A DNA stretch of 64,000 nt from Piliocolobus tephrosceles. Taxonomy: Eukaryota > Chordata > Mammalia > Primates > Cercopithecidae. Position numbers and translations under genes: made by a program. The notes under the pieces were generated by a model, which worked only from the letters and a program-made list of their open reading frames with translations, had not been told where the DNA came from and searched no databases. This document shows, piece after piece, positions 12,011 to 23,439 of this stretch (positions are counted from its first letter, which is position 1; every line of letters starts with the position of its first letter). The DNA is taken from NCBI RefSeq assembly GCF_002776525.5, contig NC_045443.1, forward strand, positions 58,256,440 to 58,320,439, in the 5' to 3' direction.

Positions 12011-13106
12011 ACTCAGAGAAACCACTCCTGTGAATGTTATGGAAAGTAACTAATTACACTATTATCTTGTGTGTGCATGAAATGTGCCACTGTCTCAGTA
12101 TAGACACCAGTTTTAAATAGTTCAGACTAAGGTAGTAAACAAGTGGGGCCTCATGTGTCCTCTTTTGATTGAGCTTTGCATCATTCAGTGTTGCTTTAAA
12201 CTGCCTCATATACTCTTTTCTCAGTACTTTTCTGCCAGTTTTGCAGCAATATAAATTTCCAGATGACAAAATCTGTTAGATGCTATAAAAACCAAACAAA
12301 GCAATGGTACTGAGGCTGGGTGAAATGAACATTTTTCTTTGAAACTGAGCACACAGAGTGACTTCTAATAATTCACCATGGACAGCGTGAGCTCAGCTAT
12401 ACTGAAATGGTTCAAGAAGCTGGGAAATAATGTCTCTTAGTTTTAGCTGTCAAGGTATAATCACCCCAAGCTCACTTTATTTAATACTTTTTGAAAGTTT
12501 GTGGAAGCAACTTTCAGTAATAAGGCTTGACCAACATAGCATAAAATTCTACATTCAGCTTTCAAAATATTGACCTTTTCTCTGCCTCAAGAAAAAAATA
12601 TAGTGGTGATTCTATAATTAAACTCTAAATAGGACAAGTTAAATGACCTGCTTTGTGGTGCCCCAGAAGCTGATAAGGTCTTGCACATGTTTGTCTGCTC
12701 CAAGCTGCTTCAGAGAATAAACTTCAGGTAGCACAGCTGGACTTCCTCTCTCAGGATCCATCACGCTCCTGATCCAACATCTTTCAAGAATTTGCAGAGG
12801 CACTTGCAAGAATATTTATAGCTATATTCATCCCCACATGCACCATACCCTAATTATATGTGATCAGATTTCTCTTCTGTGCAAGTAAGATTGGAAGGAC
12901 CATGCTTATACATGCAGTAATTCCTTCTCATCTGCATCTGCATATGTATTTATATATATATATATACACATATATAATATTATATTTATATAAATTAAGA
13001 ACACTTTTTTTCTATACATACATACCTCTGACAGAGTTTAAATTATAATTTATAAATTAGGCACAGTAAGATATCAATTATAATAAATAGAATAATTTAT
13101 TATACA
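12011..13106. other. No named element; holds the partner arms 12268-12287 and 12589-12634
   Basis: Unique-looking sequence apart from the two inverted-copy partners of 11783-11876 and a (TA)n run at about 12953-12985. The short frames at 12054-12269 and 12860-13048 have no recognisable content. Confidence 0.5.
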
Positions 13107-13146
13107 ATTATAACAATATGTCAGAACTATTATAACAATATGTCAG
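13107..13146. repeat. Tandem duplication, 22-bp period
   Basis: attataacaatatgtcag occurs at 13107-13124 and again, perfectly, at 13129-13146. The second copy runs into the left edge of the following Tigger-like fragment. Confidence 0.9.
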
Positions 13147-13492
13147 CATCACTAATCTTGCATTTAAAGGCCATTATGGAGTAAAATAAGGGTTACTTAA
13201 GCACAGGCAATTCAATACCACATCAGTCAATCTCATAACCCAGGTGGTTACTAAGTTTCTATAGGTAGGTAGCATATACAGTGTGGATACACCAGGCAAA
13301 GGGAGGATTTATGTCTAGGGCAGGATGGAGTGGGTGGCATGAGATTTCATCACGTTGCTCAGAAGGACGCACAAATTAAAACTGAAGAAATGTTGATATC
13401 TGCAATATTTCATTTAATATTTTTGAGGCACAGTTGACCATGATTAACTGAAACACCCAAAGGTGAGACCACGGATAAGGAGGACTACTGTA
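13138..13492 (-). mobile_element. Tigger-family DNA transposon end, antisense
   Basis: The right edge, with ccacggataaggaggactac followed by tgta, is the antisense of a pogo/Tigger-type terminus (a decayed form of ccgcggataagg...ggactactgta). The body agrees in order: gtaaaataagggttacttaa, tatacagtgtggatacacca, gagatttcatcacgttgctc. Only the terminal 350 bp is present and no transposase can be read. The exact Tigger subfamily is uncertain. Confidence 0.65.
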
Positions 13493-14064
13493 TAGTGCTC
13501 GAAATGTGCATATTTAGAAAAAACTAATTTATTTATGCTAAAGAATATTTAATATATTAACAAATAAAAATGACTAATAGATCAAATTGGATCATTTTCT
13601 GTTTTTGCTCAACCTTTTTGCCAAGTCTTTTTTGCCTGAAACATTGACTCCACTCTTTTTGGAGTAAAAATTTCCCTGTTATTTTCTTTCTTCAACTGAA
13701 TTTTTACTTTCTCTAAAATTTTATTGACCTTGCCTTGAAGTGCAGAGCTTGAATATGCCCCAGTGTACCATGGCAATTTATTACTGGCAAAAATTTTAAT
13801 TAAATTAATATTTTTTTCTTTGGGTTTCTAATTAAATTTACACTAATTAAAGAATTTATACTGCACTTGTTAAATTAAGACAATTCAGATTACAGTGATG
13901 ACAATCAGCACTTTAAACTTCAGTAGCAAAGGAGACTTAAAATAGTGGCCTTCAGTATTAAGCATCCCATATCCCTGTGTGTTAGGAGGAGGCTATTATC
14001 GGAGATAACAATAAAATAATTTGTAAAGGGGCATCTATTTTTAATAGTACAATGCTGAGTACTG
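13493..14064. other. No recognisable feature
   Basis: AT-rich sequence. No frame or repeat could be supported. Confidence 0.45.
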
Positions 14065-14394
14065 ACAAACCTCATTTTAATGCAATTTATTGTACTTTAC
14101 AATTATTGCTTTTTTAAATATTGAAGATTTGTAGAAACTGCTTTGATCAATCTTATTAGCACCATTTTTCCAAAAGCATGTGCTTATTATATACATCCAC
14201 GTCAGCATGCTTTAGCAATAAAGTATTTTTAGTTAAGCTATATACATTGTTTAGACATGTTATTGCAAATTTAAAATACTATAACATAATTTTTACATGC
14301 ACTGAGAAACCAAAAACTTTGTGTAGCTTGTTTTTTATTGTAGTGGTCTAGAACAGAACCTTCAACATCCCTGAGGTGTTTCCGTACATAAAAG
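14065..14394 (+). mobile_element. Tigger1-derived non-autonomous element
   Basis: Both ends of a Tigger1-type element are recognisable with the middle missing: acaaacctcattttaatgca near the left edge and acatccctgaggtgtttccg near the right edge, which are complementary in their cctca/tgagg parts. The 3' part again has the cactgagaaaccaaaaactt stretch seen at 2030-2412. About 330 bp, non-coding. Confidence 0.65.
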
Positions 14395-14835
14395 AATGTC
14401 TAAGAAGCATCAGAAATATTCTGTTGGCTACACAGGTTATGAGTCGTTATTGAGTATTAGTTTTCTAGATGGAACACAGCCCTGAATGCCAAAGTTCTGC
14501 ACTTTGAGTATTTAGATGTAATTATATAGAAATAATAGCATTTAATATCTGTTATTATTCATTTTCTCCAAGTAATCTTTTGCATAACTCACTTCAAAAA
14601 AATTTGTGCCGTTATTTTGTTTATCTACAAAAGACTATTAGTAGGAATCAAAATTATATCATAAAAACATTTCAAGGAAACACCTAATTATTGTAATTTT
14701 TGTTAGTAGAAATTCAATTCAAAATCTGCTAAAGGGCTTTACTTATAGATTTTTATTAAAATTAGATGCTATTTCAAGAACTTAAAATATATTTATTGAT
14801 ACATATGTAAATATATTTATATTATCTTTATATAT
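14395..14835. other. No recognisable feature
   Basis: AT-rich sequence with nothing that I can name. Confidence 0.45.
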
Positions 14836-15020
14836 GCAATAAAATTAAATGTACATATAACATATATAACATATATTACTATATTTTATTTATATTTACA
14901 TATTTCCAAGAAAATTAAATATACATGTAATATGTATTTTAATTCATGTATATTTCCAACAAAATGAAGTATGTATAAATATAAAAGTATTACATCTGTA
15001 TTTCCAATAAAATTAAAATC
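14836..15020. repeat. Imperfect minisatellite, about 50-bp period
   Basis: tatttccaagaaaatt (14901), tatttccaacaaaatg (14951) and tatttccaataaaatt (14999) recur at 50 and 48 bp spacing, each followed by an ATA-rich spacer. A related unit without the tatttcc box, gcaataaaattaaatgtaca, starts at about 14836. The minus frame at 14886-15077 covers this repeat and is not a gene. Confidence 0.7.
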
Positions 15021-15779
15021 AACACATTTTGAATATGTTATTTTAAATATTCTCTGTATTACAAAGTATGCTTTCAAAAGTTTTTAGAAATAACATTTTA
15101 TTTGAAATATTTTCTGTAAACAAAAATAGAGTAATATCTTCGAGTCAACAATGCTTTTAATAAAGTTTCACTCGAGGTAATTAAACTCAATTTAGCATAG
15201 AAGTTTTTGTATTCATTTGGTATATTATTACAAAATATTACAAACTATCGAACACAATCTACTACATTGTAAAAATTATGCTTTTTTAAAAAAATAAATA
15301 AATACATTATGGGAATATGGCCACGGACATTGTGTCTGGAGACCTAGGTTCTGTTTCCATTCTTCAGTGATGAGTCAGCAAGCCTCTTCCAACTGGTGTA
15401 TGGAAGAATATGACAGAAAAAAGCTGGAGAAAAAATATTTTTAAACTTATGCATGAAGTCCTCAACAGAACCCCAAACTGACCCGACATCACTCGTACGC
15501 TTGAACCAACTAGAATAAACTGTGAAAACTTTGAAGAGTGAGCTATTAGTGTGGAATACTGACCAGGTTTTACATTGGCTTCTGGGTAGGATGCAGGCAT
15601 GGAAGACCAGAATAGCACAACAAAGACTAAAAATTAATTTGGCCTTTGAATCACAGCCCACAATGTGGGACAGAACATGTTTTCTGAACCCAAACAGATT
15701 TTTTCCGGTGAAAATAGCAGATTTAAAGAGAACATGATTCTCATACCTATAATTTTCAGCATATAATTAATAATTATAT
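15021..15779. other. No recognisable feature
   Basis: Slightly less AT-rich around 15340-15720, where frames are open on both strands (15344-15661 minus, 15364-15618 minus, 15522-15737 plus). None contains a recognisable motif, and overlapping open frames in three registers argue against a real gene. It could be the 5' UTR of the ancient L1 that follows. Confidence 0.4.
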
Positions 15780-17213
15780 ATTACACAAAGAACCAGAAAA
15801 ATCTTAACTCCTATGAGAAATGAAAATTACCAGATGCCAAGACTGGTATGAGACAGATGTTAGAATATCCAATATGACTTTTAAGACAGCTGTTATAAAC
15901 ATGCTCCGAACAACATTATTTTAAAAACCCTTAAGTTAAAAAGAAGAGAAAGTCTCAAAAAACATAGAAGATGTAAAAAACAAATGGAAATTTCAGAATT
16001 AAAAAATATAATAATTGAAATAAAAGAAAACACTTGATGGGCTCAGTAATAACATGTAGATGACAGAGGAAAAATAAGCAGTGGACTTGAAAATAAATCA
16101 ATAGAAATGATCCAATTGAAGTAAAATTAAAATATGTATATTTAAAAAAAAAACTCAGACCCAGATACCTGTGGGACATTAAAAATTACTTATTTTTCAT
16201 TTCATTGGCATCTTAGATGAAGAAACGGAGTGTGGAAAAAGCATTTAGAGAAATAATAGCTGAAAACTTTCCAAATTTAGCAAGAGCCATAAGCTTACAT
16301 ATTGAAGAAGCTGAGCACCTCTAAAAGAATAAATTTGAAGAAATATGTGCTATGATAGTCACATTTTAAAAAATGAAATAGGAAAAATAATTATTGAAAG
16401 CAGCCAAAAAGAATTTATTATCAATGAAAAACATAATTATTAAAATGACAGCTGATTTCTAGTCAAAAATTATGGAGCAAATAAAAAAGTAGCACAACAT
16501 TGTTTAAGTGCTACAAGAAATGTGTAGTCAAAATTCTGTAGCCAGTGAAAATATTCTTCAGGAATAAAGGTAACATAAAGACATTCTCAGTTAAAAGAAA
16601 ATTAAGAGAATTTGTCACTAGCATACATTTAGGCAAGCTGGTAAAGAAAATTCTTCCAAAAAGAGAGAAAAGCCTAAAAAGTACAAACTATAAAAATCAG
16701 AAATGAAAAAAGAGGAAAAAAAGAATAAATACATGGGTAAATATAATACACTGTTCTCCTTTAGAATTTTTAAAAATTTATTTCACCAAACATTAAAATA
16801 TATTTTAATTTTAAAAAATATTTTTTCACCAAAAGAAAAAATATTAACTGTGTTTTAATGTTGTTCTCAGTGTTTGTAAAGGAAAGATTTAATACAATTT
16901 AATACAATTATACTATAAAAAGGTGAGGGCAAAAGGACCGAAATGCTAATAATATTTCGATATTCCACTTAAACCAGTAACATGTTGATACTGACAGACT
17001 AGAATAAGTAATGTATGTTGAAATCCCAAGAGAATACAATAAAAACAAACAAAATAAATGTACTCAAAATCAGTACAGAAAAATCAAACTTAAAAAAAAA
17101 TTGTTCAAGTAATTCTAGAAAGCCAGAAGAGAGAAGAAAATAGAAAAAAAGAGGAGACAGCAAATAAAATGGAAGGCTTACATTCTAATATATCAATAAT
17201 CACATTAAACATA

Positions 17214-17318
17214 ATTAAACATGGAATATCATTTAAAATTTCCCTAAGGTGAAAAGAAATAAAAAGAAAAAAATCTCTATGAATGAATACCAGGGTGTCA
17301 TAAACATCAAATTCACAT
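17214..17318 (+). repeat. Direct repeat copy A (partner 20999-21112)
   Basis: attaaacatggaatatcatt at the start, an identical ggtgaaaagaaataaaaaga core, and gtgtcataaacatcaaatt at the end are matched at 20999-21112 with only a few differences. It lies at the boundary between ORF1 and ORF2 of the ancient L1. Confidence 0.8.
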
Positions 17319-17741
17319 TAACTACAAATGTCTAAATACACCAAGGAAAATATAAGAATTGAAATATTAGATAAAATAAAACATGGCCCAATTATATTCT
17401 GTTTAAAAGAAACTTTTTTTTTTTAAAATAAATAAATAGATAAGTTACAAATGAAAAGTAGGGAAATACAAACTATGCAAACACTATTTCAAGAAAGCTA
17501 AACTGGCTATATCAACATCAAATGAACAAAACTTTAGTGCTAGGGAAATTAAAATTGCTAGAAAAAGAGAGAGTAATTACATAATGATAAAAACATCAAT
17601 TCATCAATTTATGAAGAAGACATACAAATTCTAAATGCATATCAACCAAAAAGGGGCAAAAATGGACAGAACTAAAAGAATAAATAAATAAACAAATAAA
17701 TAAATGCACAATATTAGCTACAGATTTCAACACCTGAATAA

Positions 17742-18186
17742 GTTTCTCGTTGTTGTTGTAACAAATTACCACAAATTTAGTAGCTTGCATAAGAGAAATT
17801 TATTATGTTACAGTTCTGGAAGTCAGAAATCTAAAATTGGTTGATAGGGTTGTGTTCCTTTAGAACATTTTAGTGGAAAATTCAGTTTATTTTCTTTTCC
17901 AGTATTTAGGGATGACTTGCATTCCTTTACTTGTGGTGGTCTCTTATCACTCTGACCTTTGCTTTCAACATGATATCTCCTTTTTCTGTCTCCTACTCTC
18001 TTTCCTCCCTCTTTTAAGGATCATTGTTAATACATTGAGCCTAGCCACACACCCCAAAGTAGTCTCCTTATTTAAGGATTGTTAACTTAGTATGTGGAGA
18101 CATTTTGCCATGTAAGAACAAATATTTACAGACTCTTGAGGATAAGACATGACTATCTTATAGTGGCCATATTCAGTTTACCAAAA
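17742..18186 (-). mobile_element. MLT1-type MaLR LTR, antisense
   Basis: Antisense MLT1 hallmarks in order: taacaaattaccacaaattt, gaaatttattatgttacagt followed by tctggaagtc, then ttgccatgtaagaacaaata and a decayed gaggataagacatgac at the far end. It splits the ancient L1. The plus frame at 17873-18085 lies inside it and is not a gene. Confidence 0.7.
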
Positions 18187-19133
18187 TATTTATTCATCAT
18201 TCATTGATAGATCCATTAAACTGAAAAATTATCAAAAATATAGAACAACTAAATAATACAACCAACTAGCAAAATCTACTGGATATTTATAAAACACTGT
18301 ATACAACAACAATAGAATACACATTCCTTATAAGCTCACATAGAACATTTAACAAAATTGCCAATATCCTGTTTTATAAAAAATTATTAACATATTCCTA
18401 AGAATTGAAATCATATGTATCATGTATTTTCACTCATAAAAATGGAATTAACCTATAAAATTAGTGACAGACAAATAGTACTAAATACCTGAAAATTAAA
18501 CATCACATTTGAAAGCAATCTGTAAGTTAAAAAGGAAATATCACAGAAAATTAAAATATATATTTAGCTGAGTTAAATACAAATTAAACTTAAAAATATT
18601 TGCCAATTATACCTAAAACAGTGCTTTGAGAAAAAAGATAGCAATAGATGCTTTTATTAAAAAATAAAACGTGCTCAAATTATTAACCTAAGTTCTCACT
18701 ATAAGAAACCACTAAAAGAGAAGCAAACTAAACCCAGAACAAGCAGAAGTAAAAAGGAAAAATAGTAGTAACTATTAGAACAGAACTCAATAAAATTGAA
18801 AACAGAAAAATAATAAAGTTAAATAAACAAAAAGAGTCTCTTTAAAAAGACCAGTAAAATCAATAAAAGACCAACAAAATCAAAGCTTTAGAAAGATGGA
18901 CAAATAAAAAAGAAAAAAGACACAAATTCACCATTATCCGAAACGAAAGAATGGTAGCCTATAGGACCCACAGTCATTTAAAAGATATGAAGAAATCTTA
19001 CGCACATATTTTCAGCATTTAGATAAAATAAAGCAATTATTTGTAAACCACAAAGTATCAAAAAGTAATAATAAGTAGATAATACAAATAGCATAGCAAT
19101 CAATGGAATTAAATTTCTAGTAAAACTTCTCTT

Positions 19134-20107
19134 TTTTTAATGTTTTTATTATTATACTTTAAGTTCTAGGGTACATGTGCATAACGTGCAGGTTTGTTAC
19201 ATATGTATACTTGGGCCATGTTGATGTGCTGCACCCATCAACTCGTCAGCACCCATCAATTCATCATTTACGTCAGGTATAACTCCCAATGCAATCCTTC
19301 CCTCCTCCCCCCTCCCCATAATAGGCCCCAGTGTGTGATGTTCCCCTTCCCGAGTCCAAGTGATCTCATTGTTCAGTTCCCATCTATGAGTGAGAACATG
19401 CCGTGTTTGGTTTTCTGTTCTTGCGATAGTTTGCTGAGAATCATGGTTTCCTGCTGCATCCATGTCCCTATAAAGGACACAAACTCATCCTTTTTTATGG
19501 CTGCATAGTATTCCATGGTGTATATGTGCCACATTTGCTTAATCCAGTCTGTCACTGATGGACATTTGGGCTGATTCCAAGTCTTTGCTATTGTGAATAG
19601 TGCCGCAATGAACATACATGTGCATACATTATAGCAGCATGATTTATAATCGTTTGGGTATATACCCAGTAATGGGATGGCTGGGTCATATGGTACTTCT
19701 AGTTCTAGATCCTTGAGGAATCGCCATGTTTTTCATAATGGTTGAACTAGTTTACAATCCCACCAACAGTGTAAAAGTGTTCCTATTTCTCCACATCCTC
19801 TCCAGCACCTGTTGTTTCCTGACTTTTTAATGATTGTCATTCTAACTGGTGTGAGATGGTATCTCATTGTGGTTTTTATTTACATTGCTCTGATGGCCAG
19901 TGATGATGAGCATTTTTTCATGTGTCTGTGGGATGTACGCATGTCTTCTTTTGAGAAATGTCTGTTCATATCCCTTGCCTGCTTTTTGATGGGGTTGTTT
20001 TTTTTTCTTGTGAATTTGTTTGAGTTATTTGTAGGTTCTGGATATTAGCCCTTTGTCAGATGAGTAGATTGCAAAAATTTTCTCCCATTCTGTAGGTTGC
20101 CTGTTCA
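19134..20107 (-). mobile_element. Young L1 (Old World monkey type), 5' truncated
   Basis: On the + strand: T-rich tail (19134-19140), antisense 3' UTR, then the antisense end of ORF2 to a 5' truncation at 20107 (ttgcctgttca). About 970 bp. It shares the 3' UTR variant of the other young copies, is inserted in the ancient L1, and forms a large inverted repeat with the copy at 23455-24426, which is truncated at the same L1 base. No clean target duplication was seen. Frames at 19194-19615 and 19812-20048 are L1 sequence or its reverse. Confidence 0.92.
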
Positions 20108-20384
20108 ATCCTCAGTCCCAGATGATTTAATTGTTAAACTATTCAAAATATTTAAAAATAAATAATACCAATTCTGTATGATCATTTTCAGAAAATAGAA
20201 GATAAGGAAATACTTCTAGATTGTTTTATAGGGCCAACATTACACACATGCTAAAATATATAAACACAATTAAAAAATAAAAAACCTCACACAAATCTTT
20301 TGTCAGCACAAGGATAATCAAATATTAGCAATTCATAATTATATATAGTGTATTATATATGTATATATGTGTGTATATAAATAG

Positions 20385-20390
<6 letters not shown>

Positions 20391-20448
<58 letters not shown>
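20391..20448. repeat. (TA)n(GA)n microsatellite
   Basis: About 14 TA units (20391-20418) followed directly by about 15 GA units (to 20448), inside the ancient L1. Confidence 0.97.
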
Positions 20449-20451
<3 letters not shown>

Positions 20452-20998
20452 TTATACGCTACATGCAAGAGATTTTATTCCATGAATGTCAGGTGGTTAA
20501 ATATTTAAAAATCAACTAATATAATATATCATATTGACAAGCCAAAGATAAATTTCCACATGATCCCACCAATTGAAACAAAAATCTATTTGGCAAAATT
20601 CAACATCCAGTCATAACAAAAAATACCAGCAAACTAAAAATTTAACATGATAAAAAATATCAACAATAAATCTAAGGTGGTTTTCATACATAGTGATAAA
20701 ACAGTGCTTTTCTCTTATATTCAGGAACAAAGCAAGGACATTGGCTCACAATTTTCATTAGAAAAATGTGTGGGTGTCTCAGATAGTACATTAAAGCAAA
20801 AAAAATAAAACAAAGGACATAGATTGCAAAGGAAAAATATGAATTTCTGTTTGCAAGTGGCATGAGAATCTGTGTAGAAAATCGGAAGGAATCTACAAGA
20901 AACTCCCCAAATCTAATAAATGAGTGATGCTAATTTGTGAGAAATAGATCTTACACACAAAAAAAATCATATTATATATGTTAGCAATTAATATTTGG

Positions 20999-21112
20999 AA
21001 ACTAAAATTAAACATAGAATATCATTTAAATTTTCTCAAAGGTGAAAAGAAATAAAAAGAAAAAAATCTAAAATTGAATACTGGGTGTCGTAAACATCAA
21101 ATTTTACATACA
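20999..21112 (+). repeat. Direct repeat copy B (partner 17214-17318)
   Basis: Near-identical to 17214-17318 over about 105 bp, including the uninterrupted ggtgaaaagaaataaaaaga core. Copy B differs by a few substitutions and short indels. Confidence 0.8.
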
Positions 21113-22764
21113 TCAGTAGGACATTAAACATGTATTAGAACAACTTAAAAAGCAAATTTAAATTCTTAGATGAAATTGTTTCTGGAAATAAAATCCATTG
21201 AAAAATATTTTATCACAAAGATAAATCTAGGCCCAGATAGCTTTACCCAGTAACTCTTCCAAATATGTACAGAAGATATAACACCAGATTTTTACAAACT
21301 CTTCCAGAAAGTAGAAAAAGAGAAACAATTATTACAATAATACTTAACAAATTAGGCATAGAAAGAATTTATTTCAACCTAATAAAGGCCATTTGTGACA
21401 AGCTGCAGCTAGTATTATAACTAACAGTAGAAAGCTAAAACTTTCCTCAAAGATCAGGAATAAGACAGGAATGCTTACCCTCACCACTTCTATTCAATGT
21501 AGTACTGGAGGTCTTAACCAGAGAAATTAGAAAATTAGAAAAAAAAAAATTAAAAACACAGATTGGAAACAAAGAAGTAAAATTGTCTCTATTGCTGATG
21601 ACATGATCTCATATGGAGAAAACCCTAAAGTTTCCACCAGAAAACATTTAGATTAGTTTTAAAAACTCAGTAACATGGCAGGATACAAAATCAACACACA
21701 AAACATAGTAGTTTTTCAGTACACTTATTGTGGACTAACCAAAAATTAAATCAAGACAACAATCTCACCATAATATCATACAAAAAGCTAAATTAAATAC
21801 TTAGGAATAATTTTATCTAAGCAGGAGAAAGATCTGTACACTGATTACTATAAAGCGTTAATGAAAGAAATTAAGACACAATTATATCAAAATATATCCC
21901 TTGTTCATGAATTGGAAGAATTAATATTATTAAAATGTCCATATTACATAATGCAATCTACAGATACCATGCAATTCCTACCAAAATTCCAGGCATTTTT
22001 ATAGAAATAGAAAAAATAATTTTAAAATTCATATGAAATCACAAAAGACATCAGATAGCCAAGATAATCTCAAGCAAAGAGAAAAAAACTGAAGACATCA
22101 CACTACCTGATTTCAAAATCTATAGTAGTCAAAACATTATAATGCTGGCATAGTAATCAAAACAAAGCTATAGTAATCAAAGCATCATAATACTGGCATA
22201 AAAACAACATGTATTCCAATGGAACAGAATAAAGATCCCAGAAATAAATCCACACATTTAAGGTCAATTAGTCTTTGACAAAGATGCCAATAACACGTAA
22301 TGGAGACAGGATAGTGTCTTCAATAAATGGATCTAGGAAAACAATATCCACATGCAGAAAAATAAAATTTCACCATAATCTCACATCATACATAAAAATC
22401 AACCCTAAAATAAATGGAAGACTTAAACATATAAGTCCTGAAGCTGCAAAAGTACTAACAAAAATGCAAAGTAAGTTCTTGACATTGGTCTGGACATTGA
22501 TTTTTTTTTTTAATTTTAATTTAGATATGACTCAAAAATCATAGAAAACAAAAGCAAAAGATAGAAAATAGAATTGCATCAAACTAAAAAGTTTCTACAC
22601 AGCAAAGGAAACAACAGAATGAAGAATGGGAAAAAATATTTGGGATTAATATTTAAAAATATATATAAGGAACTTATACAACTCAATGGCAAAGAAAGAA
22701 ATGAACACAACTAAAAAGGGGCAAAGTACCTGAACAGACATTTCTCAAAAGAAGACATATCAAT

Positions 22765-23046
22765 TGGCCGGGTGTGGTGGCTCACAGCTGTAATCCCAGC
22801 ACTTTGGGAGGCCAAGGTGGGCGGATCATGAGGTCAGGAGATGGAGACCATCCTGGTTAACACGGTGAAACCCCGTCTCTACCAAAAATGCAAAAATTAG
22901 CCAGGCGTGGTGTCATGCGTCTGTAATCCCAGCTACTCAGGAGGCTAAGGCAGGAGAATCACTTGAACCCGGGAGGCGGAGGTGGTGGTGAGTCGAGATC
23001 CTGTCACCGCCCTCCAGCCTGGTCCACAGAGCAAGACTTCGTTTAA

Positions 23047-23078
<32 letters not shown>

Positions 23079-23080
23079 AC
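22765..23080 (+). mobile_element. AluY/AluS
   Basis: Sense Alu from ggccgggtgtggtggctcac to a tail made of (AAAAC)n units. Substitutions such as gagtcgagatcctgtcaccg in the right arm show moderate age. A target duplication could not be confirmed, and the flanking ancient L1 text appears to have lost sequence at the site. Confidence 0.93.
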
Positions 23081-23439
23081 CACTTATTAATCACTTATTG
23101 ATGTCCCCTGGGTTATGAAATCCTGCTCAACATCAGTAATCAATGCAGATCAAAATCAGTTTGAGAGATCCCTTCAGCTGGTGAGGATATGGACTAAAAA
23201 AAAAAAAAAAAAAAGAACCCTTGCATAACTATTGGTGAGAATGTAAATTAGTATAGCTACTATGAAAAACAGTAATTCGGTTCCTCAAAATTTGAAAATA
23301 AAACCACCATGTGATCCAGCATACACAGGAAATGAAGTCAGCATGTCAGAGATATGCCTGACTCCCATGATTATTACAACTTCATTCACAAAAGCCAAGA
23401 TAGGGAACCAACCTATGAGTGTGTCAGGGGTGAACTGAT

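Larger units (their letters stand above)
15780..20998 (+). mobile_element. Ancient L1, copy 1 (5' region to mid ORF2)
   Basis: Sense-strand decayed L1. ORF1-like sequence runs through about 15800-17200 (for example gaaagcagccaaaaagaatt at 16397). The start of ORF2 is near 17300 (catcaaattcacattaacta), endonuclease-region text follows at 18200-19130, and RT-region text at 20108-20980 (ggcaaaattcaacatccagt). It is interrupted by a MaLR LTR (17742-18186), a young L1 (19134-20107) and a TA/GA microsatellite. Its RT region is then followed by a second, overlapping L1 beginning near 20999, so this copy is truncated at its 3' end. Confidence 0.75.

Noticed and set aside
14836..15020. CRISPR-like spacing of a short repeated word
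   Set aside because: Units are imperfect, spacers are AT-rich and alike, and the genome is a primate.
15344..15737. Overlapping frames of 105, 84 and 71 codons
   Set aside because: Open in three registers on both strands with no motif. Probably chance or old L1 5' region.
19134..20107. A target-site duplication for this young L1
   Set aside because: Flanks aaacttctc and atcctcagt do not match well enough to claim one.
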